Assembly: GCA_963662155.1 (NCBI GenBank)
Contig: OY759262.1
Coordinates: 63,907,609 to 63,971,608, forward strand
Reading direction: 5' to 3'
From: Lamellibrachia columna
Lineage: Eukaryota > Annelida > Polychaeta > Sabellida > Siboglinidae
Length of the DNA stretch: 64,000 bases
The translations under genes and the position numbers were made by a program. Below are positions 54,401-60,307 of the stretch, one piece after another (positions within the stretch are counted from its first letter, which is position 1; the number at the start of each line of letters is the position of its first letter). The notes under the pieces were generated by a model. That model was given only the letters and a program-made list of their open reading frames with translations. It was not told the DNA's origin and did not search any database.

Positions 54401-57400
54401 CACATTTATCACATTTTCCTGTATGGTCAAGCAGGTAGCCGCGTGAGTCAAATAAAACCGACACTGAGTGCTGTAAGTGATGTATAAACTGAATGGGAGT
54501 ATGATCACATTATGGGTGCCTCCCTGGCCTACAAACTTACACAGTGGCATGCATCCAGCGCAACAACTGCTCTGATGATGCATCTGTCCAGCAACAGACC
54601 TGCTCAGAATACATGGTGTTGCATATTAATGCCATCAACTATTAATCAATACAAGGATGGGTAGAGGCAACACGCATGATATAAATCAGCCAGCAAACAT
54701 CACCAAAAACCATCTATGTTATCGTAATCGGTGTAAAAATGGCATGTGTGTGCTGCGTGTATGTGCGTGCATGTGCAAGTACATATGCACACAGACATGT
54801 GCACATTCCTAATTCATGAAACAACATCCTTCACCAGAAGCATCAGAAAGACCCTCTATGTGCCATTCCAACTAAGACATCTGCCACCCAAAAGCATGTT
54901 GGCTTTAGCCATCTGTTCTTCAGTTTCTAAGGACCTGAATCACTGGTTATATAATCAATTTTATCATGATCTGCACTGAAAAAAATTCTAGAGTCTGCCT
55001 ACAACACCACCATACTGATAGCAATGTAATGTTTACAAGGAACACAGCCTGAACAAGGGGTTACATCATGAAATAAAGTTGTGCAGATGGTGTACAGGGT
55101 GTCTAAGACGACCATCACCACTGCGGATGAGGCCATTTATCAGACCTTTGAAGAAAAAAATATAACAGTTTGCATCTGCAGCCTAACTTGCCACTGTGCC
55201 ACGTGAAACCGGAGCTACAAAAAGAATTCCATTCATACTTGGAACAATTTCAGAAAAAGAAAACCAGTCCCTATCCTGGCACATTTAGCAGTTTCTGTTT
55301 ACAGCAAATGACCAGGAAGTAAGAACTAAGATTGGTGTTGAGCAGCATAATAGCATGAGTTATAACTAACTATGTTTTGCACTGTAAATCAAATCGACAC
55401 TCCACTGGCACGCTGCCAAGAGTGCTGTTGGCCATCTGCTGTTAACCTCACTACCTCCTATGTGTAGGCTGGCCCTAAGCACTAACAATCAGGTCAGATG
55501 CGTTGCACTGCATCAGGACATGGCCGCTGTACATCAGAGAAAGGTGGCCCAGGTCAGTTCACTTGACAGCGCATTCATATTGGGTGATGGTGTACCTATT
55601 TAAAGAACCGCTATAAAGTTTCACAATTACCACCAGTAGTTTATGAGTCAACCAACTAGAAAAAACAACGTCCCAAGTTTATATATAAATACTCACATAT
55701 AATGCTAATAACAAATAAACATCTGCCGTAAAATAATCTTTTTGCTGAAAACTATACTGCCCCATTTCTGAATGCAAGAATGTACTATACCGGTTTTACA
55801 GTATACTTCACTACTACATAAATTGTGTATCTAGAATTACCTGCTTGTACAAAAGCTTGTTTTATCTCTATCATCAATGACAGGAACAAACTTGCTCCAA
55901 GCAAGTTATACATACCATGACTGTGCAGTAAGCAGTGCTTCTGTAATCTGTATAGGTGGCATTCAAAGTACAAACAGTGCTGGAATGCACTTTGAGGTGA
56001 ATCAACTTTTATACATGTTAAATCATGATAAATGTATTCATTTCTATTTCAACAAATACTGTGACACCTTGGTTAAAATGGGTCATGAGTCAGAGAAGTC
56101 GGGACAGGTATAACCTCCCAATTAAGTGCAAATGCATTTTCCCAGATACAGAAGCTTGAAAGTCAAGTCAACAGGCCTGAAACGAGCCATGATTTTCAAA
56201 ATGAATGATTGACATTTTTGGAGCTGACTATAAAACATAATGTTTTAATCTAATTTACTACTATGTTGCCTAAATTAAGCACATAATAAGCTCACCCATT
56301 GCATAACCATTGCTGACAACAAAACATGTTTATTGATGCACTTTCTACTACCTAGGAAAAATCCTGCAGATAACTGCTACTGGATGAGTAACTGTTGTTT
56401 ACAAGGCTGTGTGGCAGACTAACAGAAGAAGCCACAACATTTAGAGGAACTTTAGTCACACATCTGCATTGTTGATGCTTCAAGGGAACATTTCAAAAAC
56501 ATACTAACATATTACATTCCATAATTAGGGTTCATACAGAAAGCATAAAGTAAAATTCAAGAACATCCGGGGAATAAAAAAAGCACTTTTCAAGAAAATT
56601 TTCCTAAGCATCTAAACGTTATTTCAGAAACAATTTTAAAATACTTCATGTTTGTATAACAAATGTATTAGCTATGATACAATACACTTATAATTTATAC
56701 GTTTGTGGGGCCAGTTCAAAATGGAACTGGGCCAGTTAATTTTTTTGCTAATTTCAAACATTGAACATATTAAAGACCTTGAATGTTGCCACAATCAGTA
56801 CACCCCTTCAACTGCACTAACTTCTGATCACCACTGCAATCCTTTGCCACCAAATTTTTATATTTATCGTCCAATATAATTGAAGCAATTTACCACAAGT
56901 ACAAAACATACAAACACTGTGCATTCCCACAGCAACACATAAGATATGTTTTCAAGAACATTCAAGGACACTGCCATAAATTCAAGAATATTTAAGGGTA
57001 CTACAGTCACAAAGTCAAATTCAAGAACATTTGGGGATCTGTGCAAACCCTGACCATAGTAGTAGAAATCTCACCCACACTGATGTGCGTGAATAATTGA
57101 ATATATGATCAGAGAGTACAAAAGTAGTTAAGTTGTAACCATAACTTTGAAAAATCAGAGTTGAAAACTAAATGGGTCCTGTCAACACAATTGCAGGTCC
57201 AAATATGCCTGAAGTTCTATGAGTTTTCACTATGCTGCAAAAGTAGCAATAAACTCTTCTATGGTTCATATATATATATATATATATGTGATACCAGGTC
57301 TTAGTTTAACCAGTGCAACAATACATCGCATGAATCACAATAGAGGGATCTAGTCTACATGCCATGGATCATATCATACATCCAGCAACAGAAAAGTTTT

Positions 57401-59769
57401 GTGCAAAATGGTAAATAAAGACATATACAGGCATGTACAGCAGAAATTTATAAATGACCCAAACACATTGTTTATGTTGAAGTAGTCGGACTGGCCCTAA
57501 TGAATCATTGCACTGGTCCCAGTGATTCAGTGGCATTCTCTTGGAAGTCTACAATGTTATCAAAGACACATATGTAGTGCTTTGGCTTAATTTGTATGCT
57601 AATTTCACAATTCTAATAGGAGTTGTCATTACACCATAGAATACACATTTAGACAATAAAATGAGTATTTAACTAAATCGCAGCCCGACTAGAAAGTACA
57701 AAGCAGAATGACACCGACACATTACGTAACAAGACTACAATTTTGATAAATCGTAACACAAAAGCTACAACAACTAGGATGGAAAAACTTTAGAACTTGT
57801 TGTTTTAACCCTATTATTTATTTGATTTTTTTTAAATCTGGTATATAGACGTTTATATAGATGTTTACATTTATAAACTCTTGCAAACGTATTATATTCA
57901 AATTGATTTGGGTACTTGTCTTAACAGAGGGTACACGATTTTTGCTTATATAAAAACATTAGACAATGTCCACAAGGCCTCACACCCTGTAGTTGCATAA
58001 TCTATCTTAGAAAGAAAAGCATGCTGTGTGTCTGTGGCTGTAATTATTGTTTGCTGGATTAGCACCTGTCCACCTGTGTGTACTCTAAGGGTCTCTAACC
58101 AGACTGCAAACTGGTACAGTATTAGTCAATTGTAGCCCAGACTGTCTCACTTAAGTCAATATACTGAATTGGTAACAACTAGCACAAGCTCTAAGTGGAC
58201 TCAGGGCTTCTTTTATTTTAAAAAGCATACAAAACTTTGTTAATCTCAATGCTTGTAAAGAATTATTTGTGTTAAATTCATATAAATCAGCAAATTAAAA
58301 ATAATAAATCAACAATTTTTTTGGAGTGATTTAAATCAAACAACCCTGGGAATTACCAATGATACATTTCCATGGTGTACACAAATCTGAGTTATTCATA
58401 AGGGTACTTTAAAAAAATCATAACATCGCTAATAATTGTCGCAGTCTAAAGTGAACTGACATAGAATGAAGTGAGAAAACAAAATGGCGGATTAGTAAAT
58501 TTATAAAGCTCAGACAACATGTTTGTAATGGCGATGCTCATTCGCTGAATATAGCCCACCTGCTCATTCACATGTATACGAATATGCCAATCATAGAGTT
58601 TTTCAAAGGTATAACGTGTTACATATTTAGATACTATGAATGGAAATGCAAATTTATTTTGCAGAGCACAGTAAAAGCAGCCAAATATGGGTACCAACGA
58701 TGTGACGCGTTTTGTAATCTAGATCATCATTAGTTATCATGGACTATGCTCATGAATTAATATGAATCAGAACGAAGAGTGATTCAGCTTTCCAATGATA
58801 CCATTTGTTCTCGTGTGAGGTACTGGTAATGGTAATTTTTTCCTACAGAGTGATATCAAAATCGGTTGGAACGTTTTTTCGCACTGATCGTGCGGGCCGA
58901 ACTCAGCCCAGTGGTCACTCCCAGGGTTAAAAAAGGCCTGGCACTGCTTTGTGGTCTGCACTGTCACTGAAACAGTTAACATAATATATGTTCTGCCTCT
59001 GTTCAAAATGGTAGTCTTACACCTTATTAAATATAGAATGCCTAGCGCCAGTGGTTAACATGCCAAATGACCAATGCAGTAATCTTGTATAGTTACATAT
59101 GGAACTGGCATTTCACGACAGTAGGCAGTACTAACCAGTAGAGTAAACCAGCAGTGCCAGGCAGTACTAGTAGCTGTCAGTTTTTGTGTCATATTAATTA
59201 ACGTTTGCGTTCAGCACTGCGCCCAAATAATAACGTTTTCATGTGTGATAAATGACAACGTCACCAATGAATAGCTTCCCGTAGTAAATAGAATGTTTTG
59301 GCATGCTGCATTGTTACGCTGAACAAAAAATTAACACAGCTATCAACAGTCAGATAAGCTACCACAACGGCGGCCATCTTGGAAACCAAAATGGCGGCCA
59401 AAGCAAAGCCCTTAGACTTCATAAAACGTCGACATTTCCTGTGACACTAGAAAGATACACACTCTGTTTATAACTAATTTAGCGTATGTATATAGTGAGT
59501 ATGCATTAACGTATCGTCAAGTACTGGCGTCTCAATATTTTAACAGAAATATATGAATTTACCTGTAATTCAGACCTCTCAACGTCCCACTGTGAACGTT
59601 CCATCTCGAAACGCGCCCATTCTGTTTGTAAAAAGTGCAGAATCCCCGGCATAGAATACTGGGGACGATTTCCAAGTTCGTCTTGTTGCCTATTTCCTCC
59701 AATACTCATACCTCCAATATTAGACCTATACTGTCCACCGTTCTGTGATACAGAAAGTTCCTCCATCAC
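21313..59769 (-). CDS. STRN: Striatin, complete 19-exon gene
   Basis: Scaffold and B''' regulatory subunit of PP2A; core of the STRIPAK phosphatase-kinase complex in the cytoplasm. Exons in transcript order: 59563-59769, 40805-40908, 40310-40392, 39543-39621, 38900-39061, 37703-37828, 37077-37149, 36204-36348, 34681-34794, 30878-31009, 30330-30460, 29562-29620, 26659-26775, 26085-26254, 24600-24767, 23318-23458, 22609-22716, 21996-22082, 21313-21482. All junctions are GT-AG and the phases agree. The sum is 2376 nt: 791 residues plus stop, close to human striatin (780) and STRN3 (797). Domains: caveolin-binding motif (46-54), coiled coil for PP2A binding (about 52-110), calmodulin-binding segment (about 171-184), acidic linker, and a WD40 propeller (about 472-791) ending in ALAKVFV. 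The exon joins are my reading and have not been tested against transcripts. Confidence 0.95.
21996..22082 (-). CDS. STRN: Striatin exon 18
   Basis: Encodes GKMVHSMVAHLEAVTSLAVD and the rest of that WD blade (LYLLSG), nearly identical to vertebrate striatins. Acceptor CCTTGCAG, donor GGAA/GTAAGT. Confidence 0.97.
22609..22716 (-). CDS. STRN: Striatin exon 17
   Basis: Encodes VNRVVSHPTLPLTITAHEDR followed by HIRFFDNHT, a highly conserved WD blade. Acceptor TTGTAG, donor ACAG/GTCAGT. Confidence 0.97.
23318..23458 (-). CDS. STRN: Striatin exon 16
   Basis: Encodes EEGVPTSVDFVRCEPSQMVA and YIYDVETSKQV, matching the fifth-blade region (IPASVDLV...) of human striatin. Acceptor TTGACAG, donor AATG/GTACGT. 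Confidence 0.93.
23809..23946. repeat. 70-bp tandem duplication with two CRE octamers
   Basis: Two 70-bp copies in striatin intron 15. Each contains TGACGTCA (23852-23859 and 23925-23932). Confidence 0.85.
23971..24276 (+). repeat. 51-bp minisatellite, 6 copies, made from a SINE head
   Basis: Exactly six 51-bp units containing TAGTTCGGTGGTTGGCATGC (A-box-like) and GACTGTCAATCAAG (anticodon-arm-like). A SINE-body-like tail (TTCACCCCACATTGCCT) follows to about 24370. It lies in striatin intron 15. Confidence 0.9.
24600..24767 (-). CDS. STRN: Striatin exon 15
   Basis: Encodes LLAAHTDAVWGLCIH and LLSCSADGTVRLWSPT, the canonical WD blade of the family. Acceptor GTTTCAG, donor GACG/GTAGAT. Confidence 0.96.
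25813..25940. repeat. 128-nt near-perfect palindrome
   Basis: ATTGACAATAAGTTAGATAC at the left reappears as the reverse complement at the right (GTATCTAACTTATTTTCAAT). The arms match with few mismatches to a short CCTCTGCGG centre, giving a long hairpin. It lies in striatin intron 14. It could be a tiny fold-back MITE or a small-RNA hairpin. Confidence 0.85.
26085..26254 (-). CDS. STRN: Striatin exon 14
   Basis: Encodes TASLDVEPIYTFRGHTGPIL and IRCWSIPNSNIDPYDSF, matching the family's 'SLDVEPIYTFRAH' and 'NIDPYDSYDPS' signatures. Acceptor CTTGTAG, donor TTTG/GTAAGT. Confidence 0.96.
26659..26775 (-). CDS. STRN: Striatin exon 13, first WD blade
   Basis: Encodes SHFDGVRALAFHPVEPVLLT and HTLKLWNLQKT. 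Acceptor GCTGCAG, donor AGAA/GTACGT. Confidence 0.97.
26955..28408. repeat. 27-bp minisatellite, about 54 copies
   Basis: Units of GACACAGACCACTGGGCACATGGAGAA with recurring variants (GAGAGAGACC, GATACAGACC, CACTTGG, ATGGACAAG), in striatin intron 12. It is open in four frames on both strands for about 480-510 codons purely because the unit is 27 bp and stop-free. Confidence 0.98.
28577..29480. mobile_element. piggyBac-like MITE, copy A
   Basis: It begins CCCTAGGAGTGACCAATG next to TTAA (28573-28576) and ends ...CAGTGGTCACC followed by TTAA (29481-29484). TTAA targets and CCCT ends are the piggyBac hallmark. It is homologous to copy B at 58.3 kb over both flanks, but copy A has about 300 bp of extra interior and a shortened right end. 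It has no transposase and lies in striatin intron 12. Confidence 0.75.
29562..29620 (-). CDS. STRN: Striatin exon 12 (59 nt)
   Basis: Encodes ISATKEAFRKTWNAKYTLR, matching human 'RKTWNPKFTLRSHFDG' just before the first WD blade. Acceptor TTGTTGCAG, donor GGAG/GTAAGT. Its 59 nt (phase 0 in, 2 out) is exactly what the neighbouring exons require. Confidence 0.93.
30160..30290. repeat. Dispersed 130-bp repeat, copy 1
   Basis: Begins TTAGTGTCTGACGATATGTC and runs to CATTATTAATCACATT. It is nearly identical to 31666-31798. It lies in striatin intron 11, close to the exon 11 donor. Confidence 0.85.
30330..30460 (-). CDS. STRN: Striatin exon 11
   Basis: Encodes the linker block ALEAALGLGDLAGLTVNNEA and DTIGYD, matching human 'ESELGLGELAGLTVANEADSLTYD'. 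Acceptor GATGCAG, donor TGAT/GTACGT. Confidence 0.96.
30630..30815 (+). mobile_element. tRNA-derived SINE, unexpanded copy
   Basis: A-box-like AGCATGGTGATTAGAATGC, anticodon-arm CTGTCAA (GTC as in tRNA-Asp) and B-box GGTTTGAATCC (30684-30694), then a body with CACACCTCATTGCCTG and GACACTAAAAG...GGGTGTCTATGCC. It lies in striatin intron 10. The same body occurs at 24277, 36483 and 38430. Confidence 0.75.
30878..31009 (-). CDS. STRN: Striatin exon 10
   Basis: Encodes RPKRSTLQAMLANLESEDDL then a Pro/Gly/Asn-rich linker, matching human 'RPNRSALQDMLANL'. Acceptor TGTGACAG, donor ACTG/GTATGT. Confidence 0.95.
31666..31798. repeat. Dispersed 130-bp repeat, copy 2
   Basis: Same sequence and orientation as 30160-30290, about 1.5 kb away in striatin intron 9. 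The family is not identified. Confidence 0.85.
32302..33466. mobile_element. Possible non-autonomous transposon
   Basis: The left end GGGTTCGAAATTAAC and right end GTTAATTTCTACCTCTGAAC are partly inverted, and both are followed inward by GGTCC/CCACCAGA-type words. The interior is AT-rich with no conserved ORF. It lies in striatin intron 9. No target duplication was confirmed. Confidence 0.35.
33561..34648. repeat. 64-bp minisatellite, 17 copies
   Basis: Seventeen 64-bp units beginning AAGGCACAGTCTGTGAC(A/G)TAG, with alternating variants (ATAG/GTAG, AAGC/AACC). It lies in striatin intron 9 and ends 32 bp from the 5' splice site of exon 9 on the genomic axis. Confidence 0.98.
34681..34794 (-). 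CDS. STRN: Striatin exon 9, source of the adjacent 68-bp array
   Basis: Encodes EKKDLSGGVEEWGVDQQLIS and LKEQYQRERQIGKKGMQ, matching human 'EDWGVDKDALFKLKEQYKKERKGKKG'. Acceptor GTTACAG, donor CAAA/GTATGC. Its first 45 bases and acceptor form the first unit of the tandem array at 34750-35903. A duplicated acceptor lies 68 bp upstream, and more follow. Confidence 0.94.
34750..35903 (-). repeat. 68-bp minisatellite of a splice acceptor, 17 copies
   Basis: Seventeen units of 68 bp, one with a 2-bp loss near 35068. The unit at 34750-34817 is the genuine exon 9 boundary; the other 16 extend upstream in the transcript. On the minus strand each carries GTGTGTGTTACAG/AG followed by codons for KKD(L/V)SGGVEEWGVD. 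68 is not divisible by 3, so use of a decoy acceptor shifts the frame. Confidence 0.98.
36112..36185 (-). repeat. STRN: 74-bp duplication of the exon 8 donor end
   Basis: Repeats, with three or four substitutions, the last ~50 coding bases of striatin exon 8 and its GTAAGT donor (second copy from 36186). Splicing at the duplicated donor would add 74 nt and shift the frame. Confidence 0.92.
36204..36348 (-). CDS. STRN: Striatin exon 8
   Basis: Encodes an acidic linker: VVVENESMVEDVMADAETEE followed by ALAEFDFLVSES. Acceptor GCCACCAG, donor TGGG/GTAAGT. The next intron repeats its donor end. Confidence 0.93.
36483..36640 (+). mobile_element. SINE body fragment (headless)
   Basis: CATTCACCCCACATTGCCTG, then GTCTTTCGGAATAGACACTAA and CCCGGTGTCTATACC. 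This is the same body as the SINEs at 24277, 30630 and 37957, without a recognisable tRNA-like head. It lies in striatin intron 7. Confidence 0.65.
37077..37149 (-). CDS. STRN: Striatin exon 7
   Basis: Encodes SDGEVEDGTAADDESDERLE then KRKAK, a charged linker. Acceptor GTGTCTAG, donor CAAG/GTGAGT. Phases (2 in, 0 out) fit both neighbours. Confidence 0.9.
37703..37828 (-). CDS. STRN: Striatin exon 6
   Basis: Encodes TPNKKGPTSMAENALMESEA then SVLATFDFLGNV, matching the human 'NSFEFL' linker region. Acceptor TGTGGCAG, donor TCAG/GTGAGA. Confidence 0.9.
37957..38560 (+). mobile_element. tRNA-derived SINE with expanded anticodon arm
   Basis: A-box TGGCTCAGCGGTTAGAGC (37961-37978) and B-box GGTTTAAGTCC (38413-38423) should be about 35-40 bp apart but are about 435 bp apart. 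The space is filled by the 24-bp array at 37984-38407. The usual body (GTCTTTCGGAAGAGACACTAAG, CTGGTGTCTTTGG) follows. It lies in striatin intron 5. Confidence 0.85.
37984..38407 (+). repeat. 24-bp minisatellite inside a SINE, about 17.7 copies
   Basis: Units of CTGTCAACCAAGAGGAGCGTTGGA with point variants. The unit is the anticodon arm and variable region of the SINE head. Confidence 0.97.
38561..38795 (+). other. (ATACA)n and dispersed-repeat tail after SINE
   Basis: (ATACA)n at about 38578-38602 leads into CTTCTATAGCGCCAAAATCC... and ends GCTATATAAGGCATCATCATT. It looks like a separate dispersed-repeat unit; the family is not identified. Confidence 0.5.
38900..39061 (-). CDS. STRN: Striatin exon 5
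   Basis: Encodes QYLQEIGYTDTIIDVRSSRV followed by RQLLGLQ, the family signature 'YLQEVGYTDTILDVRSQRVRSLLGL' containing the calmodulin-binding helix. Acceptor ATTTCAG, donor GAAG/GTAATG. Confidence 0.97.
39543..39621 (-). CDS. STRN: Striatin exon 4
   Basis: Encodes DELLDGEVVNRANSNTTWRQ and GRQLLR. Acceptor TCTTCAG, donor GACA/GTAAGT. It links the coiled coil to the calmodulin-binding segment. Confidence 0.9.
40310..40392 (-). CDS. STRN: Striatin exon 3
   Basis: Encodes AKFHKLKYGTELSQGDMKCP, matching human 'AKYHKLKYGTELNQGDMKPP', the end of the coiled coil. Acceptor GTTTCAG, donor AAAG/GTTGGT. Confidence 0.97.
40805..40908 (-). CDS. STRN: Striatin exon 2
   Basis: Encodes ARVAFLQGERKGQENLKQDL then VRRIKMLEFALKQER, the coiled coil that dimerises and binds PP2A A/C. 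Acceptor TTTGTAG, donor AAAG/GTCAGT. It is separated from exon 1 by an 18.7-kb intron. Confidence 0.97.
40909..42309. other. Striatin intron 1, left part
   Basis: AT-rich DNA with no exon recognised, apart from the inverted repeat at 41492-41737 described separately. Confidence 0.5.
41492..41737. repeat. 246-bp inverted repeat with TA-rich centre
   Basis: GTGAGACATTCCATTTTAGG at the left matches, inverted, CCTAAAACTGAATGTCTCAC at the right. The similarity continues inward through AAATCATCGTTAAT-type sequence for about 85 bp per arm, leaving a (TA)n/(TG)n loop. Probably a fold-back MITE in striatin intron 1. Confidence 0.75.
42310..42429 (-). pseudogene. hAT transposase dimerisation-domain remnant
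   Basis: The minus strand reads FYVERGFSAQNMLSYKLSSQ then LNVIATVKLEGPHW before a stop. This matches the C-terminal 'ERGFSxxNxIKTKLRNxLxxxxLxxLMxIxxEGP' region of hAT-family and domesticated hAT proteins. No catalytic region was found, so it is a fragment. Confidence 0.6.
42679..42772. repeat. 33-bp tandem repeat, 3 copies
   Basis: TTATGTCTTCCACACCACAGG...ACTACGG repeated three times, the middle copy 5 bp shorter. Confidence 0.85.
43812..44667. mobile_element. Possible MITE with CCCGGGAAAA-type ends
   Basis: Left GGTTGGTACATTCCCGGGGA and right CCCGGGAAAAACGTGCCAAC are imperfect inverted complements, and GGGAAAAA/TTTTTCCC words continue inward on both sides. No ORF; limits uncertain. Confidence 0.45.
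44840..44966 (+). repeat. MULE left terminal inverted repeat with subrepeats
   Basis: Outer end followed by about three 34-bp subunits containing ACATTTGGTCTAACGGGAC and AATTCGTCTACTACG. Subrepeats may be transposase-binding sites (inference). Confidence 0.9.
46002..47435 (+). CDS. MULE transposase with FLYWCH zinc finger, 477 aa
   Basis: Single-exon intact ORF. Residues about 5-60 form a FLYWCH finger (GKPKLALDGYCY, WRC at 33-35, C40, H57/H59), a DNA-binding module common in animal MULEs. The RNase-H-like catalytic core follows. The likely DDE triad is D188 (YGDGTF), D254 (CCDFEGA) and E392 (TNSLEGWHRRMG), with the MULE C-x2-H motif GCFFHLCQANYR (C276/H279) between the second D and the E. 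The start at 46002 keeps the entire finger. The opposite-strand ORFs are shadows. Residue assignments are by eye. The enzyme would cut and paste the element through its ends. Confidence 0.93.
   Translation: MAEFFTSSRGKPKLALDGYCYTQNRTENQRVYWRCDVRLCRGRAVSIGQNGTATQDHHHAPNTAEVKIKIQKSKMKSATDSTESIASIISRFIARPLHANPDSSLPKLNSLKRTIQRARCQHMPPLPLTTVDLKLEGRWRNTSTGEPWIIREVEVPDEDDNNQVHQMVILATTQNLKYLAAATVWYGDGTFSIVPSLFYQLYTIYAPVFGKIVPLVYALLPRKTYTCYHEMMQTIRDAIVNRQLQLRLTTYCCDFEGACIRAARAVFGDGLIVQGCFFHLCQANYRQVVSLGLRNKYMSSEEFALDCKKITALAFVPANDICATFDELRATICNDAKPVAKYFERTYIGRQRTVMRGPRLAIVRKTPKFAPRMWSVYDRAVSDQPRTTNSLEGWHRRMGHIMGKTHPNIFEFLLRLCDEQCHTELTIQKLVAGDAVEPPRKRMYIVNDRISRVVAQYHERNTMDYVLGIAHNITYVM
47538..47543 (+). 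promoter_or_regulatory. Poly(A) signal of MULE transposase
   Basis: AATAAA 103 bp after the transposase stop codon, before the right inverted repeat. Confidence 0.6.
47894..48042 (-). repeat. MULE right terminal inverted repeat with subrepeats
   Basis: Four 34-bp subunits GTCGTAGTAGACGAATTGTC / CCGTTAGACCAAAT in inverted orientation to the left end, closing with GTTAGACGAAAAGTCGGACA then CCC. Confidence 0.9.
48052..52585. other. Striatin intron 1, middle part
   Basis: No exon or RNA gene recognised. The block at about 50262-50345 contains GTAGCC/GGGCTAC inverted words that look like dispersed-repeat debris. The rest is AT-rich unique-looking DNA. Confidence 0.5.
52601..52908 (-). mobile_element. 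Complete tRNA-derived SINE, 15-bp target duplication
   Basis: On the minus strand it starts GGGGCAGCCGTGGCCCAGTG, has A-box GTGGCCCAGTGGTTAAGG and B-box GAGTTCAAGACC, a ~220-bp body, and ends in a short CCTTTACCTTACC tail. The direct repeat TAATGTTTTAACAGG flanks it at 52586-52600 and 52909-52923. It is a different family from the Asp-like SINEs at 30 and 38 kb. It lies in striatin intron 1. Confidence 0.9.
52924..58343. other. Striatin intron 1, right part
   Basis: AT-rich, no exon recognised; short (TA)n at about 57268-57286. Sequences around 56530-57050 repeat the word TCAAGAACAT(T/A) several times, which suggests a degenerate repeat. Confidence 0.5.
58344..58926. mobile_element. piggyBac-like MITE, copy B
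   Basis: Begins CCCTGGGAATTACCAATG and ends GGTCACTCCCAGGG followed by TTAA (58927-58930), giving inverted ends. It shares about 250 bp on the right and about 110 bp on the left with copy A (28577-29480). The left TTAA is mutated. It lies in striatin intron 1. Confidence 0.75.
59369..59399. promoter_or_regulatory. Inverted pair of YY1-like motifs
   Basis: GGCGGCCATCTTGG, three bases, then CCAAAATGGCGGCC form an imperfect 31-bp palindrome. Each arm matches the YY1 core (GCCATCTTG / AANATGGCGGC). It lies 164 bp inside striatin intron 1, where YY1 sites are often found near transcription starts. Confidence 0.55.
59563..59769 (-). CDS. STRN: Striatin exon 1
   Basis: 69 codons from ATG-ATG at 59769: a Gly/Asn/Gln-rich start, then YSMPGILHFLQTEWARFEME, the family N-terminal signature with the caveolin-binding spacing F46-x4-W51-x2-F54. 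Donor ACAG/GTAAAT. The second Met could be the true start. Confidence 0.96.
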
Positions 59770-60160
59770 GATTTTCTATTCATGGCAGTCGTTTACGAAA
59801 TTTCCGAAAGGTGGCGCTTACATTTGTTTGACGTCATGACATTTTTACATTCCCAATGATGTCGTTAGTGTTTTTAACGGGCTTTACAAATATATAGTGG
59901 GTGATGCAGTATGTTTTCCTTGTGAAACACGTGTGTACATTATTTGATGTTTGATAATTTTTTGAATGATTTTTAGAACTCTTTAACTTAGAAGAGAGAT
60001 TCGCATTTTCCGGGCACCTGCAGCAGAATGCTGTGGGAACAAGGTTTTCTTGTCATGAAATTAAACACCTATTTAGGTTTCTGTTAAGCAACAGGAGTTT
60101 TAAGATGTTTTATACGATAATATCATGTGTAATGTACCATTTGGGCAATGACAAAGCATC
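59770..60160. promoter_or_regulatory. Bidirectional promoter between striatin and AP4S1
   Basis: 391 bp separate the two divergent start codons. The interval holds a perfect CRE, TGACGTCA, at 59829-59836, about 60 bp from the striatin ATG. There is no obvious TATA box at a fitting distance for either gene. Transcription starts cannot be placed by eye, and the interval also contains both 5' UTRs. Confidence 0.8.
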
Positions 60161-60307
60161 ATGATAAAATATCTGCTGATTGTAAACAAACAAGGCCACC
60201 CGCGAATCATAAAATATTTTGACAGTTTGCCTAATGGCAGAGACGAAACAGTGCGTGACAAAGAAGCCGAAGTTATAAAGAAATGCCTTATAGCATCGGA
60301 CAAAGAG
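60161..60307 (+). CDS. AP4S1: AP4S1 exon 1
   Basis: 49 codons from [23 protein letters not shown] to CLIASDKE, first strands of the longin fold. Donor AGAG/GTGATA. Short upstream ATGs precede it. Confidence 0.96.
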
